Of a stretch of 64,000 bases of DNA, positions 11,683 to 23,482 are shown one piece after another. The DNA lies in contig NZ_JAZIFX010000001.1 in the NCBI RefSeq assembly GCF_036634175.1, forward strand, positions 5,580,001-5,644,000, read 5' to 3'. Under the pieces are notes generated by a model that did not search any database, was not told the DNA's origin, and saw nothing but the letters and a program-made list of their open reading frames with translations. A program made the position numbers and the translations under genes. The stretch comes from Streptomyces sp. P9-A2 (GTDB lineage: Bacteria; Actinomycetota; Actinomycetes; Streptomycetales; Streptomycetaceae). Position 1 is the stretch's first letter; every line of letters starts with the position of its first letter.

Positions 11683-12001
11683 GAATCCGACTAGAGCATT
11701 GCCAAGTCGTGGGGCCCCGATGGGGCACCCTTGGGGGCATGAAGCACCCCAATACCAGGCAAGTCGACCTCTTGCACCTTCCGGGAGGCAGGCTCACCCT
11801 CATGTGTGACCTCATGCGGAGTCGCTAGGTAAAGACTGCATCAAATAGTTTGTGATACCGTTCACGAGTCTCGCCGGAGAGCACCGAAGGACCGCAGTGC
11901 GACGGTTCGTCGGTGGGGGGAAATCACACTCCATCCGGGGGACTACGCTCGTCCCTGACGACCATCCTTTGCCCCCTGTTCCAAACATGCGGAGTTCCGC
12001 C
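11683..12001 (+). other. Leader/promoter region of the atp operon
   Basis: This 319-nt gap should hold the operon promoter. An AT-richer island at 11829-11865 (TAAAGACTGCATCAAATAGT followed by TTGTGATACCG) is the likeliest site, but I cannot define a confident -35/-10 pair. A short frame at 11739-11828 (29 codons, starting MKHPNTRQVD) follows a G-rich stretch and ends 10 nt before this island; coding is unproven. A G/C-rich inverted repeat, GGGGCCCCgaTGGGGC, lies at 11711-11726. Confidence 0.4.
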
Positions 12002-12454
12002 ATGCCGTCCAACGACGTCCGGATCCTGATTCAGTCCGCCGTACCCACCGCTGTCGTCGGTGGGGTCGCGGTCGCGGTCGGTGCTGCCGTCGAAGGTGGC
12101 CAGGGAGCGATCGGAGCGGTCGTCGGGGCGCTGCTCGTGATCCTGCTCATGGGCGCGGGCCTGTACGTCCTTCAGTGGATCGCCAAGTCGATACCTCATC
12201 TGTTCCAGGCGATGGGGCTGATGATGTACATGACGCAGATCCTGCTGATCTTCGTCTTCATCGCGCTCTTCAAGGACACGACGCTCTTCCACCCGAAGGT
12301 CTTCGCCCTCTCGCTGCTCGCCTCCACCCTGACCTGGGTCGCCGCACAGGCACGCGCCACGATGAAGGCCAAGACCTTCTACGTGGACCCCGATCCGGCG
12401 ACGCCGACCGGGAACGCGGCCGAGAAGAAGGAAACATCGGAGCGGCCGTCGTGA
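12002..12454 (+). CDS. atpI: ATP synthase protein I
   Basis: The product is 150 residues from ATG 12002, with GGAG at 11991-11994; the in-frame extension upstream to 11852 has no ribosome site. It has four hydrophobic segments, including a Gly/Val-rich first helix (residues about 10-35) and MYMTQILLIFVFIALF. AtpI is a small membrane protein at the head of the F1Fo operon that helps assemble the c-ring in other bacteria. The C terminus is hydrophilic. The position directly before atpB supports the call; sequence conservation within this family is low. Confidence 0.85.
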   Translation: MPSNDVRILIQSAVPTAVVGGVAVAVGAAVEGGQGAIGAVVGALLVILLMGAGLYVLQWIAKSIPHLFQAMGLMMYMTQILLIFVFIALFKDTTLFHPKVFALSLLASTLTWVAAQARATMKAKTFYVDPDPATPTGNAAEKKETSERPS

Positions 12455-12679
12455 GACGTAGGGCCGGGATAAGGGCGCATGACGGACCCTGCTATCGTCC
12501 GGTGCCAACTGCGGCATCGCGGGCGCGGGCATCCATGCTGACGCCTGTCACATCGCGAGGCGAGATGCCCCATCGCCGCACCCCCATCCGTAACACCAGT
12601 CCCGTGCCGAACCGCGGCTCCGTGCCGCGCCGACACCACGAGGTTGCCGAATCCATGCGCCACGCTGAAGGAGCCCGCG

Positions 12680-13501
12680 GTGAGTGCTGACCCGACACAG
12701 GTGCTCGCCTTCGAGACCGACTGCCACATCTTCGACGGTTGTGGCTTCCCGTCTCCCGGGCTGCACTCGTTCCTGTTCGAGCCCCTGTGGGGCGACGGCG
12801 ACAGCAGCGTGTACTTCAACAAAACGATGCTGCTGGCGCTTCTCGGCTCGATCATCATCATCGGCTTCTTCTGGGCGGCGTTCCGCCGTCCCCAGGTCGT
12901 CCCCGGCAAGCTCCAGATGGTCGCCGAGACGGGCTACGACTTCGTCCGCCGGGGCGTCGTCTACGAGACGATGGGCAAGCGCGAGGGCGAGAAGTACGTC
13001 CCGTTCGTCGTCGCACTGTTCTTCTTCGTCTGGATGATGAACCTCTGGTCGATCATCCCGCTCGCCCAGCTCCCGGTGACGTCGATCTTCGCCTACCCGC
13101 TGGGGCTCGCGCTCCTTGTCTACATCATGTGGGTCTCGCTGACCTTCAAGCGGCACGGCTTCGTCGGCGCCCTGAAGAACTTCACCGGCTACGACAAGTC
13201 GCTCGGTGCGGCGTTGCCCGTCGTCATGCTGATCGAGGCCTTCTCGAACCTGCTCGTGCGGCCCTTCACCCACGCCGTACGACTCTTCGCGAACATGTTC
13301 GCGGGTCACATCCTGCTGGTGCTGTTCACCATCGCCAGCTGGTACCTGCTGAACGGCATCGGGATCGCCTACGCCGGCGTCTCGTTCGTGATGGTCCTGG
13401 TGATGACCCTCTTCGAGCTCTTCATCCAGGCGCTGCAGGCGTACGTCTTCGTCCTGCTGACCGTCACCTACCTCCAGGGCGCGCTCGCCGAGCAGCACTG
13501 A
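12680..13501 (+). CDS. atpB: ATP synthase Fo subunit a
   Basis: The product is 273 residues from GTG 12680, with AAGGAG at 12668-12673. It forms the proton half-channels against the c-ring. The essential Arg lies in the segment VRLFANMFAGHILL, and the last helices carry the conserved ELFIQALQAYVFVLLTVTYLQ. Five to six membrane helices are evident. The 225-nt gap after atpI contains no gene; a TATCGT-like hexamer at 12491-12496 could be a secondary promoter but lacks a clear -35. Confidence 0.97.
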   Translation: MSADPTQVLAFETDCHIFDGCGFPSPGLHSFLFEPLWGDGDSSVYFNKTMLLALLGSIIIIGFFWAAFRRPQVVPGKLQMVAETGYDFVRRGVVYETMGKREGEKYVPFVVALFFFVWMMNLWSIIPLAQLPVTSIFAYPLGLALLVYIMWVSLTFKRHGFVGALKNFTGYDKSLGAALPVVMLIEAFSNLLVRPFTHAVRLFANMFAGHILLVLFTIASWYLLNGIGIAYAGVSFVMVLVMTLFELFIQALQAYVFVLLTVTYLQGALAEQH

Positions 13502-13552
13502 GCGTCCCGCACCACTCCATTCGTCCGGTGGCCCACCCCCACCGGCCCGTGA

Positions 13553-13804
<252 letters not shown>

Positions 13805-13848
13805 TCGTCTGATCTGCGACCGGCTCACTAGACGAAAGGCACTCTGAT

Positions 13849-14394
13849 ATGAGCCCACTGCTTCATATCGCGGCCGAGGAGCTGCAGAACCCCCTCGTCC
13901 CGCCGATCCCCGAGCTCGTCATCGGCCTGCTCGCTTTCGTCATCGTCTTCGGCGTCCTCGCCAAGAAGCTCCTCCCGAACATCAACAAGGTTCTGGAAGA
14001 GCGCCGCGAGTCCATCGAAGGCGGTATCGAGAAGGCCGAGGCCGCCCAGACCGAGGCATCGAGCGTCCTTGAGCAGTACAAGGCTCAGCTCGCCGAGGCC
14101 CGGCACGAGGCCGCGCGTCTGCGCCAGGAGGCGCAGGAGCAGGGCGCCACGCTCATCGCCGAGATGCGCGCGGAAGGCCAGCGGCAGCGCGAGGACATCA
14201 TCGCCGCAGGTCACGCACAGATCGAGGCGGACCGCAAGGCCGCCTCGTCCGTGCTGCGCCAGGACGTGGGCAAGCTCGCCACCGACCTGGCCGGCAAGCT
14301 CGTCGGCGAGTCCCTCGAGGACCACGCCCGGCAGAGCCGCGTGATCGACCGCTTCCTCGACGACCTCGACCAGAAGGCCGAGGCCGCACGATGA
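13849..14394 (+). CDS. atpF: ATP synthase Fo subunit b
   Basis: The product is 181 residues. One N-terminal membrane helix (PELVIGLLAFVIVFGVLAKKLL, about residues 21-42) is followed by a long charged amphipathic helix rich in Ala, Glu, Gln and Arg that forms the peripheral stalk as a dimer. The ATG at 13849 follows AAAGGCA. Its TGA overlaps the atpH ATG (ATGA at 14391-14394), implying coupled translation of two stalk subunits. Confidence 0.96.
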   Translation: MSPLLHIAAEELQNPLVPPIPELVIGLLAFVIVFGVLAKKLLPNINKVLEERRESIEGGIEKAEAAQTEASSVLEQYKAQLAEARHEAARLRQEAQEQGATLIAEMRAEGQRQREDIIAAGHAQIEADRKAASSVLRQDVGKLATDLAGKLVGESLEDHARQSRVIDRFLDDLDQKAEAAR

Positions 14395-15206
14395 ACGGAG
14401 CGAGCCGCGAGGCCCTGGCAGCCGCACGCGAGCGTCTCGACGCGCTGACGGACTCCACGTCCGTGGACGCCGGCTCGCTCGCCGAAGAGCTGGCCGCCGT
14501 CACCGCGCTGCTCCACCGCGAGGTGTCGCTGCGCCGGGTCCTCACCGACCCGGCGCAGCCCGGTGAGAACAAGGCGGACCTGGCCCAGCGCCTGCTCGGC
14601 ACCCAGCTCAGCGGCAACACCGCCGACCTGGTCGCCGGCATGGTGCGCTCCCGCTGGTCGCAGCCCCGCGACCTGGTGGACGCACTCGAGGAGCTGGCCG
14701 ACCTCGCCGACCTCACCGCCGCGCAGAAGGCGGGCGCGCTCGACACCGTCGAGGACGAGCTGTTCCGGTTCGGCCGGATCGTCTCCGCGAACAACGAGCT
14801 GCGCGCCGCGCTGACCGACCGCAAGGCCACCGCCCCGGCCAAGAGCGAGCTGCTGCACAGCCTGCTCGGACGCAGGGCGAACGCGACCACCGAGCGTCTG
14901 GTGACGCGTCTGGTCAACGCGCCCCGCGGACGTAGCCTGGAAGCGGGACTCGAGTCCCTGTCCAAGCTCGCCGCCGAGCGCCGCAACCGCATGGTGGCCG
15001 TCGTCACCTCCGCGGTGCCGCTGAGCGACACGCAGAAGCAGCGCCTCGGCGCCGCCCTCGCGAAGCTCTACGGCCGCTCCATGCACCTCAACCTCGACGT
15101 CGACCCCACGGTCGTCGGCGGGATGCGGGTGCAGGTCGGCGACGAGCTGATCAACGGCTCCCTCGCGGACCGGCTGGAGGACGCGAGCCGCCGGCTGGCG
15201 GGCTAG
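14391..15206 (+). CDS. atpH: ATP synthase F1 subunit delta
   Basis: The product is 271 residues, long compared with about 180 in E. coli but usual for Streptomyces. The N-terminal extension is helical, and the C-terminal half holds the OSCP/delta signature VTSAVPLSDTQKQRLGAAL and a final DPTVVGGMRVQVGDELINGS. It caps the F1 head and binds subunit b. The start overlaps the atpF stop. It is followed by a 164-nt gap before atpA. Confidence 0.95.
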   Translation: MNGASREALAAARERLDALTDSTSVDAGSLAEELAAVTALLHREVSLRRVLTDPAQPGENKADLAQRLLGTQLSGNTADLVAGMVRSRWSQPRDLVDALEELADLADLTAAQKAGALDTVEDELFRFGRIVSANNELRAALTDRKATAPAKSELLHSLLGRRANATTERLVTRLVNAPRGRSLEAGLESLSKLAAERRNRMVAVVTSAVPLSDTQKQRLGAALAKLYGRSMHLNLDVDPTVVGGMRVQVGDELINGSLADRLEDASRRLAG

Positions 15207-15370
15207 CGCCGACGCGGCCCCGCGCATCACGCGGCGGACGCGGCAACTGAACACGCAGAACGTACCTACGGCCCTGGTTGGGCCGTGCAGAGGATTCACC
15301 TCTTTTCGGGGGGAGTCCACATCCCCCCAAAGTGAAACTTCGGGCCCAACAAGGAGAGCAGGGAACTCAG

Positions 15371-16963
15371 ATGGCGGAGCTCACGATCCGGCCGGAGGAG
15401 ATCCGGGACGCGCTGGAGAACTTCGTCCAGTCGTACAAGCCGGACGCGGCCTCGCGCGAGGAAGTCGGCACGGTCACCGTCGCCGGCGACGGTATCGCCA
15501 AGATCGAGGGACTTCCCTCGGCCATGGCCAACGAGCTGCTGAAGTTCGAGGACGGCACCCTCGGCCTCGCCCTCAACCTCGAGGAGCGCGAGATCGGTGC
15601 CGTCGTCCTCGGTGAGTTCAGCGGCATCGAGGAGGGCCAGCCGGTCTCCCGCACCGGCGAGGTCCTGTCCGTCGCCGTGGGCGAGGGCTACCTCGGCCGC
15701 GTGGTCGACCCGCTCGGCAACCCGATCGACGGCCTCGGCGAGATCGAGACCGAGGGCCGCCGCGCCCTCGAACTGCAGGCCCCCACGGTCATGGACCGCA
15801 AGTCGGTGCACGAGCCGATGGAGACGGGCTACAAGGCCGTCGACGCCATGACCCCGGTCGGCCGCGGTCAGCGTCAGCTGATCATCGGCGACCGCGGCAC
15901 CGGCAAGACCGCGCTGGCCGTGGACACGATCATCAACCAGCGTGACAACTGGCGCACGGGCGACGTGAACAAGCAGGTCCGCTGCATCTACGTCGCCATC
16001 GGCCAGAAGGGCTCCACCATCGCGTCGGTCCGCCGCGCGCTGGAGGAGAACGGTGCCCTGGAGTACACGACCATCGTCGCCTCCCCGGCGTCCGACCCGG
16101 CCGGCTTCAAGTACCTGGCGCCGTACACCGGTTCGGCCATCGGCCAGCAGTGGATGTACGACGGCAAGCACGTCCTCATCATCTTCGACGACCTGTCGAA
16201 GCAGGCCGACGCCTACCGCGCCGTCTCCCTGCTGCTGCGCCGCCCGCCGGGCCGCGAGGCCTACCCGGGCGACGTCTTCTACCTGCACTCCCGTCTGCTG
16301 GAGCGTTGCGCCAAGCTCTCCGACGAGATGGGTGCCGGCTCGATGACGGGTCTGCCCATCGTCGAGACCAAGGCGAACGACGTGTCGGCGTTCATCCCGA
16401 CCAACGTCATCTCCATCACCGACGGCCAGTGCTTCCTGGAGTCCGACCTGTTCAACGCCGGTCAGCGTCCGGCCCTGAACGTCGGTATCTCGGTCTCCCG
16501 CGTGGGCGGTTCCGCCCAGCACAAGGCGATGCGCCAGGTCTCCGGCCGACTGCGCCTGGAACTCGCCCAGTACCGTGAGCTGGAGGCGTTCGCCGCCTTC
16601 GGTTCCGACCTGGACGCCGCGTCGAAGGCACAGCTGGAGCGCGGTCAGCGCCTGGTCGAGCTGCTGAAGCAGAACCAGTACCAGCCGATGGCCACCGAGG
16701 ACCAGGTCGTCTCCGTCTGGGCCGGCACCACCGGCAAGATGGACGACGTGCCGGTCACCGACATCCGCCGCTTCGAGAAGGAGCTGCACGAGTACCTGCA
16801 CCGCAGCGAGCAGGGCCTCATGACCTCCATCCGCGAGGGCGCCAAGATGTCGGACGACACCATCCAGGCCGTGGGCGACGCGGTCGCGGCCTTCAAGAAG
16901 CAGTTCGAGACGGGCGACGGCAAGCTGCTCGGCGAGGACGCTCCGGCCGCTGCCGCCAAGTGA
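15371..16963 (+). CDS. atpA: ATP synthase F1 subunit alpha
   Basis: The product is 530 residues from ATG 15371, with AAGGAG at 15351-15356 and a nearer CAGGGA. The non-catalytic nucleotide-binding P-loop GDRGTGKT is at residues 173-180. The central region carries [17 protein letters not shown], and the [11 protein letters not shown] segment supplies the alpha arginine finger. A C-terminal helical extension follows VAAFKKQF and ends in Ala-rich residues. The gene is normal in length and position. Confidence 0.98.
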   Translation: MAELTIRPEEIRDALENFVQSYKPDAASREEVGTVTVAGDGIAKIEGLPSAMANELLKFEDGTLGLALNLEEREIGAVVLGEFSGIEEGQPVSRTGEVLSVAVGEGYLGRVVDPLGNPIDGLGEIETEGRRALELQAPTVMDRKSVHEPMETGYKAVDAMTPVGRGQRQLIIGDRGTGKTALAVDTIINQRDNWRTGDVNKQVRCIYVAIGQKGSTIASVRRALEENGALEYTTIVASPASDPAGFKYLAPYTGSAIGQQWMYDGKHVLIIFDDLSKQADAYRAVSLLLRRPPGREAYPGDVFYLHSRLLERCAKLSDEMGAGSMTGLPIVETKANDVSAFIPTNVISITDGQCFLESDLFNAGQRPALNVGISVSRVGGSAQHKAMRQVSGRLRLELAQYRELEAFAAFGSDLDAASKAQLERGQRLVELLKQNQYQPMATEDQVVSVWAGTTGKMDDVPVTDIRRFEKELHEYLHRSEQGLMTSIREGAKMSDDTIQAVGDAVAAFKKQFETGDGKLLGEDAPAAAAK

Positions 16964-16986
16964 CGTTCAAGGAAGGGACCTGACTC

Positions 16987-19340
<2,354 letters not shown>

Positions 19341-19363
19341 GCCCCGTGCTCAAGTGATCCGAA

Positions 19364-19395
19364 TCGGGGGGCGGGGCACCGTCCCGCCCCCCGAT
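19364..19395 (+). terminator. Hairpin between atpD and atpC
   Basis: Perfect 13-bp inverted repeat, arms 19364-19376 and 19383-19395, with a 6-nt loop. It lies between two genes of one operon, so it probably acts as a partial terminator or an RNA-stability element that lowers atpC expression relative to atpD. Confidence 0.7.
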
Positions 19396-19460
19396 CCACG
19401 CCCATTAGACTTGTAACCAACACCCGGCGGACCTGCCGGGTGGTGACCCGAGGAGCCATC

Positions 19461-19835
19461 TTGGCTGCTGAGCTGCACGTCGCGCTGGTCGCGGCCGACC
19501 GAGAGGTCTGGTCCGGCGAGGCCACCCTGGTCGTCGCGCGCACCACGTCCGGCGACATCGGCGTCATGCCCGGTCACCAGCCGCTGCTCGGTGTGCTGGA
19601 GTCGGGCCCGGTGACCATCCGTACGAACGACGGCGGGACGGTCGTCGCCGCGGTGCACGGCGGTTTCATCTCGTTCGCGGACGACAAGCTGTCGCTGCTG
19701 GCGGAGATCGCCGAGCTGTCGGAGGAGATCGACGTCCAGCGCGCGGAACGGGCGCTCGAGCGCGCGAAGTCGGAGGCCGACGCCTCTGCGGAGCGCCGCG
19801 CGGACGTACGCATGCGCGCGGCGGCGGCGCGCTGA
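19461..19835 (+). CDS. atpC: ATP synthase F1 subunit epsilon
   Basis: The product is 124 residues from TTG 19461, with AGGAG at 19451-19455. It has the N-terminal beta-sandwich motif ELHVALVAADREVWSGEA and GDIGVMPGHQPLLG, then a C-terminal helical hairpin rich in Ala, Glu and Arg. It couples the c-ring to gamma and can inhibit hydrolysis. A GTG at 19440 is in frame but poorly placed relative to the ribosome site. This is the last gene of the operon. Confidence 0.96.
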   Translation: MAAELHVALVAADREVWSGEATLVVARTTSGDIGVMPGHQPLLGVLESGPVTIRTNDGGTVVAAVHGGFISFADDKLSLLAEIAELSEEIDVQRAERALERAKSEADASAERRADVRMRAAAAR

Positions 19836-19851
19836 ACGACCGAGGCACCTT

Positions 19852-19872
19852 CCAGGTCCTCCCGGGACCTGG
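19852..19872 (+). terminator. Terminator hairpin at the end of the atp operon
   Basis: Perfect 8-bp stem, CCAGGTCC and GGACCTGG, with a 5-nt loop, 17 nt after the atpC stop. A second compound inverted repeat at 19895-19940 (9-bp outer stem TCAGCCGCG/CGCGGCTGA with inner CCGGA/TCCGG) follows and may reinforce it. Confidence 0.7.
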
Positions 19873-19894
19873 GGGAGCCGTACGATGACGTCAC

Positions 19895-19940
19895 TCAGCC
19901 GCGGCTGGGACCGGAGCGATCCGGACCCGGTCGCGGCTGA
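19895..19940 (+). terminator. Second compound inverted repeat after atpC
   Basis: Outer 9-bp stem at 19895-19903 and 19932-19940 encloses an inner 5-bp stem CCGGA-gcga-TCCGG at 19911-19924. It lies between the first atp terminator and the DUF2550 gene. It may be a backup terminator or a structured leader of the next gene. Confidence 0.5.
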
Positions 19941-19997
19941 GGCAGATCTGGATGATTTTTCCGTTCCGTTACCTAGGAGACGAGGAGGTCGGTGTCG

Positions 19998-20444
19998 ATG
20001 GTCCTCGCTCTGACTGTGTGCGGAAGTGTCGTGGCTCTCGTGGTGGTGGGACTCTTCGTCTTCGGTCTGCGCCGCCGCCTCATCCAGCGTTCCGGCGGGA
20101 CCTTCGACTGCAGCCTGCGCTGGGACGCCCCGGAGCCGGGCGGTTCCGGCGGCAAGGGCTGGGCGTACGGGGTGGCCCGTTACAACGGCGACCGGGTGGA
20201 ATGGTTCCGCGTCTTCTCCTACGCGCCGCGTCCGCGCCGCGTCCTGGAGCGTTCGGCGATCGAGGTGGACGGCCGCCGGGTGCCCGAGGGCGAGGAGGAA
20301 CTGGCGCTGCTGTCGGACGCGGTGATCCTCGCCTGTCTGCACCGGGGCAGGCGGCTGGAGCTCGCGATGAGCGACGACGCGCTGACCGGTTTCCTCGCCT
20401 GGCTGGAGGCGGCCCCGCCCGGCCAGAGGGTGAACGTCGCGTAG
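19998..20444 (+). CDS. DUF2550 family membrane-anchored protein
   Basis: The product is 148 residues from ATG 19998; GAGGAGG lies at 19982-19988, and GTG 19992 is an alternative. One N-terminal membrane helix (LALTVCGSVVALVVVGLFVFGLR, about residues 3-25) is followed by a cytoplasmic domain with FDCSLRW, GVARYNGDRVEWFRVFS and PRPRRVLER. DUF2550 genes sit next to atpC across Actinobacteria, and their function is unknown. The last 19 bases of the gene recur at 26633-26651, beyond the transposon block, which shows that the insertion lies just after this stop codon. Confidence 0.9.
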   Translation: MVLALTVCGSVVALVVVGLFVFGLRRRLIQRSGGTFDCSLRWDAPEPGGSGGKGWAYGVARYNGDRVEWFRVFSYAPRPRRVLERSAIEVDGRRVPEGEEELALLSDAVILACLHRGRRLELAMSDDALTGFLAWLEAAPPGQRVNVA

Positions 20445-20491
20445 AGCGACGTTCGGGGCCCCTCCGGGTGGGGGTGCCCCCGGCAGTGGAG

Positions 20492-22279
20492 CGACACTGT
20501 TGGCGAATCCTGGAGGCTGAACGTGACGTCGGCCTGCGCGACCCGTTGTGATCGTGGAGGCCGGCGTTGTGTTTGGGGAGGGTGTCGGTGTCGTTGCAGG
20601 CCAGGAAGATGAGTGAGGTTCCTGAGGAGACGGCCCGGGTGGCGCGGGCTGCGTTCCCAAAGGGCAGCCTGGCGATGCGGATCCGTGACGAGTTGGGCGA
20701 GCTGTTCTCGGACGCCGACTTCGCCGGGCTGTATCCGAGCAGGGGGAAGCCGGCGTGGTCGCCAGGCAGGCTGGCATTGGTTTCGGTCATGCAGTTCGCC
20801 GAGAGCCTCTCGGATCGGCAGGCCGCGGACGCGGTGCGAGGGCGGCTGGATTGGAAGTACCTGCTGGGGCTGGAGCTGGCCGATCCGGGGTTTGACCACT
20901 CGGTGCTCACCGAGTTCCGGGACCGGCTGATCGCGGGAGACGCCGGGGGCGAGCTCCTGGACCGGATCCTTGAAGCCGCCACGGAGCGCGGCCTACTCAG
21001 CGCCGGTGGGCCGTGCGCGCACGGACTCCACGATCGTGCTGTCCGCCGCGCGGCAGATCAACGGGCTGGTGCGGCTCGGTGAAACACTGCGGGCAGCGTT
21101 GAACAGCGTGGCTGCCCACGAGCCGGAGTGGCTGGCCGGCTGGGTGCCGTCTGGCTGGTTCGACCGGTACGCGATCCGCTTCGAAGACACTCGCCTGCCC
21201 AAGGGCAAGACCAAGCAGACCGAGCTGATTGAGCAGATCGGTGCCGACGGGTTGAGCCTGCTTGCGGCCCTGCACGGTCCGAACGCCCCTCCGTCCCTGC
21301 GGCTACTTGACCGGGTCCAGACGCTGCGGCAGATGTGGATTCAGCAGTACTTCGTCGACGACGGGCAGGTCCGTCGCCGGGAGCTGAAGGACCGCCCGCC
21401 GGGCTCGGAGCGGCTGGTGACGCCCTACGACACCGACGCGCGAGGGAGCGTGAAGCGCGGCATGTTCTGGGACGGCTACAAGGTCCACCTCACCGAGACC
21501 TGCGAGCCGGACAGCCCGAACCTGATCACACACGTTGCCACGACCGACTCCACCGTCCAGGACGTGCGCCTGGTCGGCCCGATCCACTCCTACCTCGCCG
21601 AGCGCGGGCTCCTGCCCGATCGCCACCTGGTCGACGCGGGCTACGCAACAGCCCGGGAAGTGGTCACCGCCCGGCGCGATCACAAGGTCGACCTGGTGGG
21701 CCCAATCCTTGCGTCCACCAGCTGGCAGACCAAGGAGGGCGGCGGGTTCTCCCAGACTGACTTCACCATCGACTGGGAGAACCGGCGCGTGACCTGCCCG
21801 AACGGTAAGACCACCGGCGACTGGGTAGAAGACCGCTCCCAGCAAGGAGCAGCCGTGGTCCGGGCACGGTTTCCGATGACTGCCTGCCGCCCCTGCGAGG
21901 CCCGAGCACAGTGCACCCGCGCCGGCACGAAGTCGCAGACCGGCCGCCGGCTCACCCTTCGTCCTCGTGCGGAGCAGGAGGTCATCCAGCAGGCACGAGC
22001 GCAGGAAGACACCCAGGAGTGGAAGAAGCAGTACGCACACCGGGCCGGCGTCGAAGGCACCATCTCCCAAGGCGTCCGAACCCTCGGCCTGCGACGATGC
22101 CGGTATCACGGCCTGGCCAAAGCCCGGCTACAACACCAGCTCACCGCCACCGCGATGAACTTCCGCCGCCTCAACGCCTGGTGGACCGACACCCCGCGCG
22201 CCCGCACCCGCACGTCACACCTGGCAGCCCTCCGGCCCACCGAGTAGACCTCAGCCGGCTGGACTCGCTAACAGCGTCC
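20492..22279 (+). mobile_element. IS1182-type insertion sequence, left copy
   Basis: About 1788 bp. The left end (20492-20520, CGACACTGTTGGCGAATCC onward) and the right end (22251-22279) are imperfect inverted repeats sharing CTGTT-GCGA-TCC and TCAGCC blocks. It contains one transposase gene, frameshifted. The right end truncates a minus-strand membrane-protein gene. Confidence 0.75.
20588..22247 (+). pseudogene. IS1182-type transposase, frameshifted
   Basis: The N-terminal domain (DUF772-like: IRDELGELFSDADFAGLYPSRG, FAESLSDRQAADAVRGRLDW, FDHSVLTEFRDRL) is read from about 20588 in one frame. The catalytic part, starting RTDSTIVL, is read to 22247 in the next. The break falls near 21008-21010, where a run of three G (GGTGGGCCG) replaces the two needed to keep the frame; removing one G restores LSAGGRARTDST. 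DDE-type landmarks remain in the second part, including the HLVDAGY region and a late RAGVEGTISQGVR glutamate. The inverted copy at the right lacks this region, so it cannot show which version is ancestral. Confidence 0.8.
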
Positions 22280-22403
22280 TCCAGATGCCGGGGACGGGGC
22301 GTGATCCGTCGTAGGGCCCCTTCAACAGTGGCCACAGGGCGGCACCGCTGCCGATCACGGTCGCCAGGCCTACGACGACGGTGCCGATGCGGCGGCCGGT
22401 CAT
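22251..22403 (-). pseudogene. Membrane protein gene truncated by the IS1182-type element
   Basis: The reading frame starts at ATG 22403 (minus). It encodes about 41 native residues, MTGRRIGTVVVGLATVIGSG followed by AALWPLLKGPYDGSRPVPG, with one hydrophobic helix. The frame then runs into the IS end and stops at a TGA inside it. It lies 72 nt after the lipoprotein gene, on the same strand, so it was probably the next gene of an operon. No family is recognised from the remnant. Confidence 0.5.
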
Positions 22404-22475
22404 GCCGAACAGTCCCGGTTCCTCGTCGGCGGCCGGGGCGACGCTGGCGCGCGCTGCTCTCCTCGGAGGCTTGGC

Positions 22476-23381
22476 TCAGCTCCAGCTCGGCGAAGGCCCG
22501 TTCGGCTGGCCGTATGGCACCGGTCGCCCCGTGTATGCGTCCAGCAGGATGCGGTCGCCCACGGATCGGTTCAGCTTCACCGTCACTTGCTTCTCCCCTG
22601 CCTGCGCGGAGCAGTTTCCCGTCTCCGGATTCTTGACGGAGGCTGAAAGCACTACGCTGCCGCGTGTTTCCAGCACATCCACAGAAGGGCCGTCGTCGCA
22701 GGCGCCATGAATGGCGATCACGGATACGGATCGGCCATCTCCGGCAATGCGGACGAGTCGCCCGAGCGGAGCCAACTGGCCGGCGGGGAGGTCATGGGCC
22801 GGCTTGACCGGCGGAGGAGGGAGCTTCGACGGGCTGACAGCAGCCCGCTTGAGGGGGGTGGCGTAGTTCTGCAAGGTGAAGAGCCAGGCTGGGACCGTCG
22901 CCGGTCCGCGGCTGGTATACAGGGTCATCTCACTCAGCTTTGCCCCGGTTACGGTGAGGTGCGGTATGTCGTTGACCTGGGAACGGGCCAGGGTCTCGTA
23001 AGTCTCCTGCGCCCCTGCTAACGGCCGTGTCAGCGCTTCACCGTTCGCCCAGGCCACCTGGCCGTCCTTCGGCCAGGTGGTGGACAACGTGCCTTGCAGG
23101 ACGAAGTTCTGCGCCTGGTAGGCGCGCTTGTCGGCCTGGCTCCGTAGGCCGCCTCGCGGCAGCTGAACCGCCTCTCCCATGGGGTAGTAGCCAGCACGCC
23201 ACGCGTCAGCCGAGGGTGAACCGTCCCAGGCTGCGGCAACCTGCCGGGCGCGAGTCGCGGCCACCTCAGCGGGGTCACCAGCCTCCTTTTCACCGCCGCA
23301 ACCGGAGACGGCGCCCAGGCCGGTGGCGGACAAGGCCACCAAGACGAGCAGGCGGGCGGTGTGCGATGCCCTGATTCGCAT
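22476..23381 (-). CDS. Secreted lipoprotein of unknown function
   Basis: The product is 301 residues from ATG 23381 (minus), with GGGAG 6 nt upstream on the coding strand. The N terminus is a lipoprotein signal ending in the lipobox AVSG-Cys28, so the mature protein is membrane-anchored outside. The rest has AAAWDGSPSADAWRAGYYPM, TVPAWLFTLQNYATPLKRA and a C-terminal VKLNRSVGDRILLDAYTGRPV segment; similar lipoproteins are common in Streptomyces, but I know no function. It is downstream of the disrupted protease gene on the same strand and may have been co-transcribed with it. Confidence 0.8.
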   Translation of the reverse strand: MRIRASHTARLLVLVALSATGLGAVSGCGGEKEAGDPAEVAATRARQVAAAWDGSPSADAWRAGYYPMGEAVQLPRGGLRSQADKRAYQAQNFVLQGTLSTTWPKDGQVAWANGEALTRPLAGAQETYETLARSQVNDIPHLTVTGAKLSEMTLYTSRGPATVPAWLFTLQNYATPLKRAAVSPSKLPPPPVKPAHDLPAGQLAPLGRLVRIAGDGRSVSVIAIHGACDDGPSVDVLETRGSVVLSASVKNPETGNCSAQAGEKQVTVKLNRSVGDRILLDAYTGRPVPYGQPNGPSPSWS

Positions 23382-23482
23382 GTGGTCTCCCGGAAGGACG
23401 GCGACGTGGCAGGCTTGCCAGACCTTTGACGCGGCTGGCCCAGGAAAGGTTCACCGGTTGCGGCAGCGGCGGAGGATCGCCG

